Notes: generated from the letters alone by a model not told the origin. A stretch of DNA of 64,000 nt from Gymnogyps californianus (GCF_018139145.2 NC_059471.1:210695494-210759493); one strand, 5' to 3'; numbered from the stretch's first letter, positions 14,801-28,300 are shown. Numbers and translations: made by a program.

Positions 14801-17800
14801 GCTGCTACTGTTGACTCTGAGACAATAACACTAAACAGCGGAACACTACAGACCTTTGAGATTCTTCCAGTAAGTAACAGAGAACTGATATTTGTTACTG
14901 TATTTTTTCTTTTAAGCACAGCTACTTAGACTATGGAACTGTGCATTTCCCCAAAAAACTGTTATCAAGTGGAAAGAGGAAGTTAAGAGATCTAAAACTT
15001 AAAAGTTCAAAGCGAAATGTATTTCTAAAAGTGTAATTCATTAGAGCTGTGGAGTAAAATGTGAATTACAGTTAAATGCTTTAAATCTGTCTTAATGCCG
15101 TAGTGCTATGAAGTTTTCCTTTGTGCTTGGTTTTTTTTTTTTTTGTTGTTGGAATCTGACATAACGGAGCCAGAGGAAGCTCCCAGCAGGTAAAGATTCT
15201 CTCAGTTCCATTGTACTGTAATTTATAGCACAGTTTCTCTTTCATCTCAATGTTAAGTTGAATTTGTTCCTTTCTTACCTGCTGTTGTACAGCATAATAG
15301 AGTCCTGCGTGACTCTTAGCCTTAATACTTGTTTTGGTAGCTTAAGGCTATAGATGGGTTTCTTTCTACTTCTCGAGTGCAGAACAGTAATCAATGCAGT
15401 AGGGATTGGATTTGTTTGTTTGTTTTCCAGGGGAGTTACAGTTAGGCTAATTCATGTAAATAAGCATGCTCTGAGTGCCCAGCGTGGCCCAGGAAGGCAG
15501 TGTGTTTGGGTATTAAATTTGTGTTGTGTTTTGTAGTCTTTCCATCTCCAGCCAACTGGAACACCAGGTACATACTTACTACAGACAAGCTCAAGCCAAG
15601 GCCTTCCTTTAACACTGACGACTAGTCCTACCATGACCCTAACAGCTGCTGCTGCTGCTCCAGCCTCGCCAGAACAGATCATAGTTCATGCCTTATCGGT
15701 ATGTATTTTGAGCAGTGAAAAGACTGGAGTTTGGGCAGCGGGGGGAAGGGAACATAATAATGCAGGCCCCTATATGTGCATGTTAAATTTGTAAAGCAGT
15801 TCTTAAGTCATAACAGTGTTACTTTGCTTAAAGTACTGAAGAGTGAGAATTTCTTTTTTTGTATTGTTTTTAAAAAGCAACTTCAAGTTGGTTCAAAGCT
15901 TAGCTTAGTAAGCAACTTAGTCCTTACTGTGGCTGAACGTGATGTCTCCATCTAGTGGCTTGCCCCAGCAAAACAAAATACTACGGTTTCCTGACGTTTC
16001 CAGTTACTCTCACAAATGAATATTGGTGTTCACAAAACTCGTATAGTAGTGACAGTATTACTTTTTATTAGAGGGAGGGAAGGGGAAGCAAACTGGAAAT
16101 TGAATAACAAAAGTGATGCAAAATTTAGGGGGAAAAAATGATCTTTTTGAATCTACAGTGATCCTCACCTGAACAGTTGCCTCTTTCATAGTACGTATTT
16201 ACTTTATTTGTGACTTAAAGAACAGTTGACACCAAATTCAGTCTATGAAGTCATCATTTAAGGCCAGGAAAGGTCAACAGATAATCTGGGCTGACATACT
16301 ATATATGTAAAACTCTAAATTACACTTAGTAATGAGTTCTTTGAATACTTTTGCTTTTGTTTGCTGAAAGATTTGAAGAAACTTGGAGGAAAGTCTCTGA
16401 CATTTTTTGTTTTTTGTTTGTGTTTCTTTTTGCAAATACTGCTTACAGCCAGAGCATTTGTTAAATACAAGTGACAATGTCACAGTGCAGTGCCACACGC
16501 CGAGTGTCATAATCCGCACTGTTGCTGCTGAAGATATCTCCTCCTCTGTCACTCAGGCAGAACTTACTGTTGATTCAGACATTCAGTCGGCTGACCTGAC
16601 AGATCCTCACGATACCCTAGAAACAAATACTTTCCCAGATGGTATCCATCAGTCCAAGCTGAGTGACGAAGAGCAGTCAGCCTACCATGAAGATGATGCC
16701 TCCAAATTCAGCAGCAGGAATAGTAGTGAACTGATGGATGGAGTTATGGTAAGAACAGAGGAGGAGATTTCAGATGCCAGCCTGAAACAGGAAGAGGATT
16801 CTCACTCTGATTTACCCAGCACTTATGTTACTGAGGTAAGGGAGTGGATGATACTTGATATTTTCCCCATTTCTGCACGGAGAATGATTTCGTTGCATCT
16901 TTGACCTTTATGTTAAGCTATTCGTATGAAGTATGTCAGTGATTTCATGTATATCGTAGTTCTACAAGTATTTTGTTCAGGTCCTCTATCCTTGAGCTTC
17001 ATTAATATATTATGGGTGTGAAAGTGATAGCATTTAATTTGGTACTAAGGCTTATATTTGACTTCCTCTGGAGCATTGAATACCTCACTAGCTGTGGAGT
17101 TGCTTCACTACTCAGGGTGCTTTTGCATGATGACTGTGGAAAGCAGGAATATTGATGGCACCGAACGGTTGCCTTCATCTGATTACTATTTGATGCTGTT
17201 GCTTTAAACTAGGCTGTTAATTGTCCAACACACGTATTTACAGGTAGATAGACTGCTGAGCAAGGGAGGTGAGGTAGAGTATTGAGTTTTTGCTCTATGA
17301 CTCTAATAACATATTTTGAGGTGCACCACAGTTTCCATTTTTGAGGACTTCTGTTAAACATACTACTCCAGTTAAGTATCTGTTAAATTGGAATTTGAAG
17401 CATTTAAGCTGTTTCTCTCTCTGGCCTCAGTTTTATTCAGCTCCAACACCTGAGATGCAGAAATGAGTTTATCCAAATGATTTCAGGCATTTGGATTGTT
17501 TATACTAAACTCCTCCATCTTTCAGTTGCTGGAACTATGATAATGAGTAAATCAAGGAAAATAGAGATGCTAAAAAGAAGGTAGCTCTCTCTAGTGGCTA
17601 GAAAATACCTCTTTCCTTAGAAACTTGAGTAGGTTAGACTGTGGGAAGAGATGAGTTAGATTCAAATACCCCATCCTGTTCTCTAAAACACTGTTACGTT
17701 ACAGTTGCTGTAATTCTGCTTTTATCAGTCTTGAAAATCCATTGTTGATATGCTTTGACTTTGTTAGGCTTTGTCTTTGAAAAAGTTTCTAACAGACATT

Positions 17801-20754
17801 GCATATCCATTATGCTCTTACAAAGAGGAGGATCTTTGTACATCTCAACAGTCTGCTACTACAGAAGCGTTTGAATCCTGAATACATCCGAAGCTGGGGA
17901 TTATTCTTCCATTTTCCTCTTTCTTGTCTCATGGTTGACATAGTTGTGATAAGATTCTCAACAGTTGAGGCACCTTTCTACTCTCAGTTTAAAATTTCAG
18001 CTTCTCAAGATAGAATTAGTAAACTTTTGCTATAAACTTAGTTCCTAATTAAACTTTGTAGAAATCGCTTATGGCTAGCAGGATACAAAGAGGTACTAAA
18101 TTTTTTTTCTGTACAGAAAACCAAACTGAGTTTGTAATTCTAATTTGCATTACACTTCTAGTCAGATTCAAGTTTGACATGTGTATTTAAATTCTAGGAA
18201 ATAGTGAACTGTCTGTGTGTGATTCTAAATGAACACTTACTCTAGAAAGACATGCCTAAATTTTGCTTTAAGTCAGTGTTATTTTTATGCACTTGCCAGT
18301 ATTGTATTGTCACTGTGGGTGAGGGTAGTGGGAAGCAGGCAGTCGTGCTGCAGGGTTTTATTATTTCTGGCTGGGAAAGGTGCCCATTTGCCACAATGGC
18401 TTCTTTAGTTTTTCACGCCTTCTTTTCCCAGTTTCAAGCCTTGTGACATAGTGCTTATCATGGGCAGGTTCAGCTGTGCTCTCTGCAGGAAGCTGCTTTT
18501 GCAGGTTGGGCATACTGTGCCTTGCATGAATGGGTACACATTTGGACCGAGTTTAAATCACTGAGCTGCAGCAAAGGTAGTCAACTCCTTCAGCAGCACC
18601 AGGGAGAGGGTTTTGAGGCAGCTGCCTTTGCAAAAACATTGTGAAACTATGTAGGAAAACAAGTTTTGCTATAACTAGGTGGAGGAACTTCAGGATTTTC
18701 TTTAACAGAGAGGGCTGTAACCTCTCCCAGACGTTTCCTGCTCCCTCTGAAAACAGTGATAAATCCAGGTACCTTCCATTCTGCCAGCAGTATTTACTAG
18801 CATTCTGCATCAGTGATTCCTGAAGCTTGAACAAACCTTACGCGTGCTACACACAAACACTGGAATCCAAATATCTCTGCTTATTCTGGCAGTACTATCT
18901 AGGATGTCTTTTCACTGCGTTTGCAGAACCAGGAGTCCGCCGGAGTGTGCTGTGACACTGAGTAAGCCAGATGTATTACTGCCATTCCAGTACTACAAGA
19001 GCCAGGGAAGAGGCAGCAGCAGCAGCTATTACGGGACTGGAAGAGAGCCTGGATATTGACAACTTGTACTTGGAAGGAATCAGTGTGTTGCCAATTTTTT
19101 GATATAATGAGGTTCAGCTCAAAAAGTTTGGAGCCAACCTACAGTCAGCAAGTGACAGGGCAAGCAAGGCACAGCAATTAAAATGGGTCTTTTGAGCTCT
19201 GTGTTCAGTAGGTAAAACTTGACACAGAAGTAGAAGTTGTGAAACCCAGTATTAAGTTCAGGTAAAGCTGCTGTGTTTGTGGAGCTGGTAAGTACTATAA
19301 AGGTATTGCTTCAGTATCTCAGAACATCTAGACGGCAAGTAGTGGAAAAGCTTAATTATTCTTCTTTATAGACAAAACATTTGACTTACAAGAGAACATT
19401 TTATCACCACCTTGCAGTCTCTGCTTTCCTCTCCCCCTGCCCTCATACTGCTCACAGGGTAGAATTCTTCTCATCTTGTTTTTAGATGCCTGCACTAGGA
19501 TGAAACATGCCCTATAAAAGCTGAAGTAAGCTAGCTCAGATGCTGACATTTCAATTTAATGAGATAAAATTCATCCAGGGAGTCTGTTGCTTACTATGGA
19601 GTATGGTTGAGCAAAGCAGGTTTTTCTGTTTATGCTACCAAGAGTACACTCTCATGTCCTGTTCTTCTGTGTTGTGCAGGACCTGGGTTCTCCAACGATA
19701 GAAGAACAAGTTCATCAGCCTACAATAGATGATGAGACTGTGCTTATTGTTCCTTCTTCCCATAGTTTTATCCAGACAACGGATGATATAGACAGCGAAT
19801 CAGTCTTGCCCCTGACAACTCTAACAGGTACAACAGTCCCTTCATATTGTTGATGTTGGAGCTAGGATTCATTCAAGCAGTATGGCACTTCTGAGTTCCT
19901 GTAAACACTTTACAGATCCTTGCTTTCTCTTAAATAATTCTCCATGTCATTGCCGTGAAACTTCAAGCAAGTTGGTTACCCCACTTGTATCAGTGGAAGA
20001 AAGTCCCACTTAACCTTGTGGGAAAAGCATTAGAACAGCAGCTGCATCATCATGTGCTGAGCTGTTTCCATTGAGCCTTGAATTAGTACACATAGGCTAA
20101 TAAGTAACTCTCTCTTTAGTGTGCGTTTCCCAATGCCTGGTGCTTGAATGAAATCTGTTTCTTATTTGAGAGAAGACCAGAGGCATCAGAAATGCACGTG
20201 ATGCCTCTCATGGTGAGGGGCTGGGCTATTTGGGGGTGTGTTTGCACAGCACTCACCTGGAAGGGCTTGCTAGCTTGTGCCACGCTTCCCAATGCCAAAA
20301 GTCATCTCAGACTTCGAAGCAGCACAGATACATTCTCCCGCTGCTGCACCTAACAAATACTCCTTTCCAGAGGAAGGATCTCCTTGCAGAGCCATCAGAG
20401 GGTCAGCACTAGGCCTGATACAGTAATACCTGATGAATCCAAATGTGAGTCACACCGGTTGCATCCATATTAGTCATAGCTTACCTTGAAACTAGAAATG
20501 GAGAACTGACTAGTTTCAGTTGAGTGACATTGCTTAAAATGGTTAAAATGCCAGTCTGCATTTTCTGTCTCATAAGTGTGTACTTTGTATCTTGTTACAA
20601 TGGCACAGTAAGTAATAGTTGTAATGTACTGTGTCTCTTGACAGATCCTATCCTACAGCATCATGGAGATGGGTCACACATTATTGGCTCATCGTTGGGC
20701 AGTCCTGACTCAGAAGATTCAAAGGATGTTGAAGATTTAGTGAGCTGTCACTGA
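1..20754 (+). CDS. DMTF1: Cyclin-D-binding Myb-like transcription factor 1 (5' part outside window)
   Basis: Coding segments read from the sequence: 1-27, 788-902, 3997-4073, 5499-5656, 6483-6515, 7679-7788, 8542-8770, 10454-10605, 12124-12339, 14784-14869, 15537-15698, 16449-16835, 19680-19827, 20645-20754 (TGA at 20752-20754). All junctions are GT/AG and phases match, giving 669 residues without a break. Human DMTF1 is about 760 residues, so roughly 90 N-terminal residues lie left of base 1. Myb-like repeats lie in the exons from 3997 to 10605: tryptophans and helices are visible in HKWKQGMWSKEEID, IKHGNDWATIGAALGRSASS, GKWTEEEEKRLAE and RSKWLNYLNW. The C-terminal half is Ser/Thr/Gln-rich followed by acidic runs, as in the family's transactivation region, and ends DVEDLVSCH. 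Known role of the family: nuclear factor bound by D-type cyclins that activates the ARF promoter and restrains proliferation. Differences from human include a few extra residues after NQKNNP and a longer Ala run. Identity is certain; alternative isoforms were not assessed. Confidence 0.97.
1682..1703 (+). repeat. Homopolymer (G)22
   Basis: An uninterrupted run of 22 G lies in a DMTF1 intron, on the transcribed-sense strand. Homopolymers of this kind are prone to length error in assemblies. Confidence 0.95.
8985..9180. repeat. Possible ancient interspersed repeat in DMTF1 intron
   Basis: This block looks unlike the AT-rich intron around it. It contains a segment with GGTAGTTCAGTCTCCCTGCC followed by GTTCAGTCCTTGGCCTCTCT that resembles a segment near 11180-11225. 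I could not assign a family; it may be an old amniote SINE or DNA transposon relic. Confidence 0.3.
9636..9664 (+). repeat. Homopolymer (T)29
   Basis: An uninterrupted T run follows a T/C-rich stretch in the DMTF1 intron between the exons ending 8770 and starting 10454. Confidence 0.9.
9990..10285 (+). repeat. Old CR1-like LINE remnant
   Basis: The 3' part reads as a decayed CR1 terminus: GGAGATGGACTGGATCATCT, then TCTAGTCCATCTTCTG and ATGATTCTG. The part upstream (about 10055-10150) resembles the conserved CR1 3' region but is heavily diverged. It lies in a DMTF1 intron just upstream of the exon starting 10454. Confidence 0.45.
11050..11230. repeat. Second copy of the unassigned block seen at 9.0-9.18 kb
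   Basis: The segment GGTATTTCAGTCTCCATGAC then CTTCAGTCCTCC matches the 9.1-kb block in order and spacing with several differences. The short matched length keeps confidence low. Confidence 0.25.
11864..11897 (+). repeat. Homopolymer (C)34
   Basis: An uninterrupted run of 34 C lies in a DMTF1 intron, 227 bases upstream of the exon at 12124. The minus strand is (G)34. Confidence 0.95.
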
Positions 20755-22010
20755 GAAGCAGTAATCGTGTCCATTTTCTATTGACCATGTTTGCATTGTG
20801 AAATTAGTTACAACCCTGTGCCACATTTCCAAAGAAAGCAGTCAGTCTGTATCTTTAAACAGAAGCTTCCAGTTTGAAATGACTACAGTGCACTTTCTCT
20901 GCTCAGGCTATTTACCTCATTTGTAAAGGGTTACAGAGCAGCCAAGCGAAGCCTGATGTACTACGTCTCAGCCGGGGTGTTTCAGTGTTCTAAAGAACCT
21001 CTGTTGCAGTGCTCACTGCTAGGATCCACGTGGTCAATTCTGATCTGAGTTGTTACTGGTGTGCTGAACTGCACATCTGGAAAACCGGACAGAAGTCACG
21101 GATTGTGGACTGTAGCCTCTTAGTGCCGCAGCAAGAATTAGTTTGCACATGTTTCATGAAGAATGGGTGAGGATTTCTGCACTTACTGACTCTTGTAATA
21201 CATGGAGTAAGAGACTGTTACATTTCAGGAAGAAATTTATTCCATCAAAGACTTCAGGGAGCATGGCCAGCGTCACGAAGAAATGGTCTGTATTCCCATC
21301 TCATCTGGCTTGTTAGTACGTCTACGGCATAGGAAGAAGACACAGATGCTTACGGGACTTGCCTGGTCTGCTCGTTCCTGAGGAGTCCGTTGCTGGCAAC
21401 GGACAGAGCTCGGAAAGATCACTTGTGGAAAATCTTTTTTTCTTTCTTTCTTTTCCTTCATCACTACAGCAAGCTGAATAAAAAGGGAAGGGCTATGAGA
21501 AAGGGAAGCTACTGGGACCCACCAGCCTCCCCCCACAAGCTTGTAACTTCTTTGAAGATTGTTGTGAGTAGGCTGGAACATTTGTCTCTCTCGCTGTTTA
21601 CATGACACTACCAGCCACCTCTCCAGAGGTGATTTATGCAGCAAGTTAGTAGGTGGGGAGTGGTGTGGAGGTGGCGAAGTCTTGGAGAAATAGCTCTGTG
21701 AGAATTTGGGCATAGGGCCCCGAGGCAAAGGAAGCCAATTAATTCCTACATTCAAGGGTTTGAAACAGACACTAGGCTGAGCAGCAGCCTGTTAGCTAGG
21801 GATCGAGAGAAAAAGCTATAGAAACTAAAGACTCATGTATAAATTATTTTATTTATTTCTGTAATTAGCTGTTCATAATCAAGAGTTGGTCTTTTTCAGT
21901 CTGTGGTTTTGTTAATGTGAAAAATAAGTTGTAGTTTCAAATGGTTGCCTAGGGAACAGAAATAATTGTATATTCAGTTTAAACGAAATAAAGAGTATTT
22001 GTCTTACGTA
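20755..22010 (+). other. DMTF1: DMTF1 3' untranslated region
   Basis: The sequence after the stop codon has no further coding exon that I can recognise. The best-placed AATAAA on this strand is at 21987-21992. Others occur at about 21478 (GAATAAAAAG) and 22075-22080. The end coordinate assumes cleavage some 15-25 bases after the 21987 signal and is an inference. Confidence 0.6.
21987..21992 (+). terminator. Polyadenylation signal AATAAA, probably DMTF1
   Basis: This canonical hexamer lies 1.23 kb after the DMTF1 stop. It sits within 100 bases of opposite-strand signals for TMEM243, so the two transcripts end at nearly the same place. Confidence 0.55.
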
Positions 22011-22394
22011 ACTGTAAGATGCCATTTATTTATACTGCTACAGATCCTTGCAATGCTGCAGTTTATTTGTACAGTAATAAAAAATTGCAGTTTTTTCCAA
22101 AATGAAAAAGCTTGTGCCATTCTGAAACATCAGTACAACTGGAATGTACATTAAGTGCAACAGTAGCTCTTCAAAAAAAAAGCAGAATGTCACGTCTTAT
22201 GGCAATAATTCTCCCCAACAAGAGGGACATTACATATACATTTACATGAAAATCATGTACTGATTTATCCTTGCACAACCCACTTCTTTCCTCTCAGGCT
22301 GATTGTCCTCACTTAAATGTCTCGAATAGAGCTGAGAGCTGAGCTGAAAGCAGTCTGACACAGTAGCATCATCGCCGAGTATTCCCAATGTCCA
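22010..22394 (-). other. TMEM243: TMEM243 3' untranslated region
   Basis: This stretch lies between the TMEM243 stop codon and its minus-strand polyadenylation signals. It contains no recognisable exon. Its distal end may overlap the DMTF1 3' end by a few tens of bases. Confidence 0.5.
22062..22067 (-). terminator. Polyadenylation signal (AATAAA on minus), probably TMEM243
   Basis: TTTATT on the plus strand reads AATAAA on the minus strand, about 330 bases after the TMEM243 stop. Further copies lie at 22025-22030 and in the pair 21848-21857, so several cleavage sites are possible. Confidence 0.5.
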
Positions 22395-25300
22395 TCATTT
22401 ACCCACTTCATGGAAGTACAGGTTGGCACATATACATAACATGACAATAGAAAATAATATATAGTAAATTAGGTTCCTAAATTTAGGTTCCAGGTCTCCT
22501 TGTCGATACCAGTATATCTAGAAGAGAGAAGGAGTTTGTATTACTTTACAATGCCAGGTACTTCTGAGGAAGCTTTCTATGGTAACTGAACTGGCAACTT
22601 CTAGACCTTTTTTTTTTTTTCCTGTAAAACCACCCAGCTTCATCTGACTCGAGAAGACTAGGTATAGAGTCCAGCTAATTTTCTTAACAATTAAGAAATA
22701 CCACTTGTTTTCTTAGCGTGCTTATGAAATACACAAACAAGAATTTGGCAAGGTGTTTCTCCCCAAAAAAAGGCTGTTTGTTTGTTTGTGAAACTAGGGT
22801 GCCAGGTTAGCTATGAAGACATGGGTTGTCTTGTCAGCTTTGTTGACGTTGGGTGGTTTGTTTTTTTTTTTTTAACACTCAAACCTGGCTACACCCTGGT
22901 TGATGAGGACAAACGTCAGGTTTTGCACTTCACAGCCTGTCTTGGGCAGAGTCACGGCTACCAGCCGTAGAACCAGAAACTGGTACTGACCAGGCAACGC
23001 AGAGCAACTTCCCAGCAGTGAGGGGCAGGGGCTCAGCACCACGACCATTCTGGGTCACAGCCGGACAAAGGAGAATGCTCCAAGTGTGAAAAGCTACAGC
23101 AGAGGAAGGAGCTACTGATGTCCCTGCCCATGGCAGGGGGGATAAACCAGAAGACCTCTGAAGGTCCCTTCCAACCCAAACCATTCTATGATTCTATGAA
23201 CTCTGACCTATCGGTTCCCTTTGCCAACGCTTGGGACCATCTCTCTTGGGATGCTGCAACTGCTGAGTAGAGGAACATCGGCTACTACCCCGATGAAATG
23301 CCACCTGCTGCTGTAGCTTCCTGCCACTGTAACTCAGCCCCTGTGCCTGAAAGGTCACCGACTTCTGCAAGTGCCTGGCTGGCCCCACCACTTTGCGTTC
23401 ACGCGTTCTGCTCCACCCCTAGTCTTCTGCAGCACGGTCCATCTCTGCATTCCCATCTCACTGCTCTGCTCCCCGGTTTCCTACTTTATGTCTCCACTGG
23501 CAGCTACAGGTGGCATTGTCACAGAGGTGACAAGTTGTGCATCACAGCTGGTCTGCAGAAGTTGGCTTAGTTCACACACTTACTCTGCAGCAAATACAGA
23601 ACTGATTACTGCTCTTTCATTGTCAACTTGTTTTATGGAGGCAGGAAAGCTTTTCTAGGAGAGCGTAAAAAAAGAAGGCGGCACGGCATAAAGCAGATTT
23701 TATTCAAATTTCATCCTCAGTCATAGACTCAAAAGCTTGCATGGCAAACATGGCGGTACTTACAAGTATGCCAGCAGAAATGCAACACAAGGAGATGCAG
23801 AAAGCAAAAAATATATTCACAGGTTTTGGAGGTAGTTGCGGGAAGACAAAAGCGCTGATTAGAGTGACCTGTATGGAGGAAAACAAAGATGAAGACTTTG
23901 CTCTCGCCTGCCGTCAGAGCTGCAGTGAGAAGAGGTGCGTACCACAGTGCTCGCTTCCAGCTCTGCACGCCCCTCCCTGCTCTTTAACTCCCACCCCGTG
24001 ACGAGCTGGAGGGAAATGGAAAATTCTGGAGGAAAATCGCTTTGATGCAACTGCAGACTTAGAGGGGTGAAAAAAAAAAATGATGAAAGCTTTGCTACTC
24101 TGGCTTGCTGCTGGAAACCATCCTCCAAGTACCCATAAAGCCAGCCAGCACGGGGGTGCACGCTGCCCGTGTAGGAGCATCCCTTCAGCCAAGCTTTCCA
24201 CCAGCTGGCACCTTGGCTCTCCTTGCTGCCTCCCTGCACCTCGACTCACAAACGCTGCTGCCGCCACGGACCGCAGAACTGACGCTCTCCAGTCACGATG
24301 GCATTGGGTTTGCCTTTTAAAGCTTGGGGAAAACATAACTCCAGACAAAGTGACAAACTTTGGAAAAACTCCTATAAGCCATAAATAGAGGGAAATAAAT
24401 CATAAATAGAAGGAAATAGAGAGAAGCAAACACGTTCTCCTCGGTCATAAGCACTTTGTCATCTCACCCAGCCTCACGTTCAGCCAGGATGGACAATCTG
24501 CCCATGGACTTGGGGCTTTTTATTGCACCGCCAGATCTTACAAGGCTTGAAGAAAGGTATTCTTCTCCTGTTGTTAAAGAGTTTCAAAAGACAGGTGTGC
24601 CCCAAAGTGACTACCTGGGCCCCAAACTACAGCCTGTTCAGTCAGTGAAGTTTCGCCACCCATTTTGGGGAGGAACTCTGGTTTTCACCCCATCACCTAA
24701 GGGAGGCACAAAACGCGGGACGGGATGGGGGGATACTTACTACAAGCAGCAAGGACGTTAAGCCGCCAACAACTAGATTGATGACTCTGTCCTGAAGAAA
24801 AGAGAGGACAGTTACACACACGCTTTGCCAAAAAAAACCCCATAAAACAGACAGGTAACCAACAACACCGAGAGCACCGCATCAGCCAGGACCCACGTTA
24901 TCCCCAGCACACCCAGCAGCACCATCGAGGCTCCCTAGTCAGCTCTGCCATGCAGGGAGGTTTCCCTTCCTCCAACTCCATCGACCTCAGGGAGGTTGTC
25001 CTGGCCAAGTCCTTGTGCAGCAGGTTTGCTCATTTGCAATTGGCTTCTTCGCTATGTCCGAATCGATTACAGTTGTGCAAATCCTTTTTAAAAATTTTTA
25101 AAAAGTGGGAGTGCACAGACAGAGGTGGTCAAAAAAAGCTTATTTTAGCCTCAGTGCCTGAGAATGAATAGCTTGATAGTGTCTTAGGTGGGAATTTCTG
25201 GGCTGCTGGCAAGGAGATGAAGTGTTCCCCGCACCCCAAATGTTCCCCCCTAACACCAGCAGACCTGAACAGTCCTCAGAGTGGCCCTGCTTGGACAGAC

Positions 25301-28300
25301 ACTTCTTGCTGCTGCTCCCCATCAGTATAAAACACTTGGCTGGGAGGAGACAACCTTTTTGCACCTGGGAAGAGGTATCCCTCGGTGCCAGCATCGCGAT
25401 CCCACCCCAGATGGCATGGGGACAGGGACCGGCAGTGACACCGGGCTGCGTGACTGCAGGCTCAGAGGAGCGCCCAGGGCAGGACCCCGTACTGATGCAC
25501 TCGCTGGAGTAAGAAATGACTTGATGCAAAACGAGAACATTCCCATCCCTGCCGGGATACCTGCCTCCTCCCTTTCTTCATGGTGCTGCCCTGAGTATAA
25601 ACATCTATCGCCAAAGTCAGACTGGGTTGCACGCAGTCAGGTGTAACACCCCAGACGGCTGGCTCCCCAAATAAAATGGTAGAAGAACAGCTACAGCTGA
25701 ACAGACGTGCAGAGAGAAAAAATGCAGAACTTCAATTAATTATACTGCGAGTCGTTAGATAGGTACAGTTAAAGGAAAGTGAGAAAAGAGTTTGAGCAGT
25801 GAAAGTGTCTTGCCCAAGACATCCCAGCCAGCAGGCAGGGCAACCCAGGTTGCCCTCCACCTGGTCTTGCACCCTTCTTCCCTCCTAGCATTACATTTTG
25901 GAAAACGATTTGTAGAGGGAGAAGCCCCAGGTCATGAAGAAGTAACGCATGGCAGCAGCGGGGCAGGAGGAGAAAGCAGAGAGCAAAGCATGCTCTTGCA
26001 GGAGAGCACCAGCCCTGACCTAAGGCTTGGTGGAGCTCGGGTGCCCGAGCTTGCGGTTCAGTAACAGGCGAATGCTGTGCTCTGGTCGTGTTCGTCCCCA
26101 AGGGAAAGGACCACAGCAAGCAGACTCTTTAAAACCTCTTCTATTAGTCCCCAGCTCCTCTATGTAACACCAGACCATTTACGCTCCCACAGCTCAGAGG
26201 CCCCAAGCCATGGCGGTGGCTGCAGCAGTGGGAAGTGACCCACCTCCATCGGAAATCGTCACCAACACCCCCTGCGCAAGGTCCTCGCCAGCCAGGCACA
26301 AACCCCTTCTCCTCACCCATGTTTCTGCACGCGGTGTCAGCGATACAACAGCAGCCTCTGGGAGCCATCTATGAGGTACCCACCACCGACCCTAAAAAAT
26401 GAGCTAACAGAAATAACTCCAGGCAAATAACAGAAGCAACAGGGCGAAACGCAAGCATGCTACCTCCACGACAGCCCATCACAACAGCTCAGCTGGGCTC
26501 CTCCACCTAAGCTAAAATAAATTAAGAACTCAAAGCTAATTTTAATCTAGATGGTACGCGGAGGGGCTCCTACCCCCAAAAGCAACTCCGACATCAGGAG
26601 AGGACAGCAGTTTTGCTCTGCCCTTGCCCTGCAGACCCGGCTGAGCCCACCAAGGCGATTTTACAGAGGAGGACCAGAGTTTGCATTCAGGCTCGGCTCC
26701 CCAGGGACAAAAGGAGTGGCAGGAGGTGAGCAGCTGGATCCCTTCTCCCTTTGTGCCATGGGGAGATGGGGTTTGAACAGCAGAGGAAGGGGAGGGAAAG
26801 CCGAGGAGCCGGCTGCAGAGCAGCGGTGGGTCGCCATCCCACAGCTAAGCCGGTGAGCGCACAGTCCCAGCCAGCTCTCCGCAGAGAGGCTCGGAGGGAT
26901 GGACACACAGTCGCATACCTACAGACAGGACACACCATCCAGAAACTCACCATGATTAGGTTTCTCCTAATTAACTAGAGACTTGGAGGGTGACAATTTT
27001 AAGATGGGGAGAATTCACCTGTTTTGCCAGGACAGAGATTGGTCTACCAGGAGAAAACGAGGGGGTCCGACTCAGCGGTGACGGCGGAGCATTTCTCTCT
27101 GCTTGTTTTACGGGGTGCAGGAGAGAGCGTCCCCCCGGCACAGGGACTTCTCATCTCATGCCACCGAGTGATGGACATTGTGGCGACAGCCGGATCGGGT
27201 ACGGATGCCGGCAGCAGAGCGGCTTTGCCACGTGGCAGCCAGTCCCTGCAGGTCAGGGCATCCCCTTCCCCACGGTTAAACCCGCGGTCGCTAAAATTTT
27301 CCAAATGCGCTGCCGGCAGAAGGTGGTATTTCAGGATCCAGGGATTAGAGCCACTGATCCTGAAATCCCAGGCTTGGCAAAGCAGCGAGAGGCTGTATTC
27401 CCTGGTGCCCGCTGACACTTCAGCCCCAGGCAGCTTAGCACAGCAAAAAGGTTAAAAATACACAAGCAGAGGCCAAGACGGCTAAAGGGATTGGGGATGA
27501 TGGAGCCTTTCACCTCCGCGCCATGTCCGAGCGCGCAGCCCAGCCCAGGCAGACACTCGTGGATACCAGGCACGCAGAAACAGGCTGTGACGAGTCGTGT
27601 GCCCTACAAGCCATGTCACCCAGCCAGCACAGCCAGCTCTTGCAACCACTACAGCTGATTCAGGGAGGATTTTTCTCCAGCATCACTATGTATTATGATA
27701 GCTGCTAGAGTAAAAAGACCAAAAAAAAGCAGCGTGCACACCAAAACAGTGAGCGTGCAGGCTGCTGGAGATCACCTGCACCAGCCCAGGGCGCTCACAC
27801 ACGGACACTAACTTCTGATACAGCCCAGCAGCACGCAACGTGCTGATGGGGATCCCCATTCAGCCAGCCAGCAGCCGAGACGTAGCGAGCTGTTCGCAAG
27901 ACAGGTGATGAATTCCGTGTTTCAGCGTTGCACAAGCTGCATTTCGAAACAGGAGGGCTTCTGCCCTCTCCTCCTACTCCGGGGAGGGTGTTGCAGGGGC
28001 TGGAGGCACCAGGCTTGTCCCAGGGAGCTGCTGTGGTGCAGAGGTCTCCCTCCAGCTGCCTCTGGGAAAGGGAGATGAGGTCAGGAAGCATCAAGTCCTC
28101 GCAAAGTGGGAGGGCACAATCCAGGATCCTTCGGGATCTAGGTCAGGGTTACTCTGAGCAACAGGGAAACTGAGGCAGGACTGAGGGTGTATCCACACCA
28201 CGGCGCCCGCAGCACGGGCTTTGACAGAGCGACAGCTTTGCTCTTCGCCCCATTCCAGCTCGGCACCTTGCATCCTCCAAGTTAGTGGCTTGCAGGCTGA

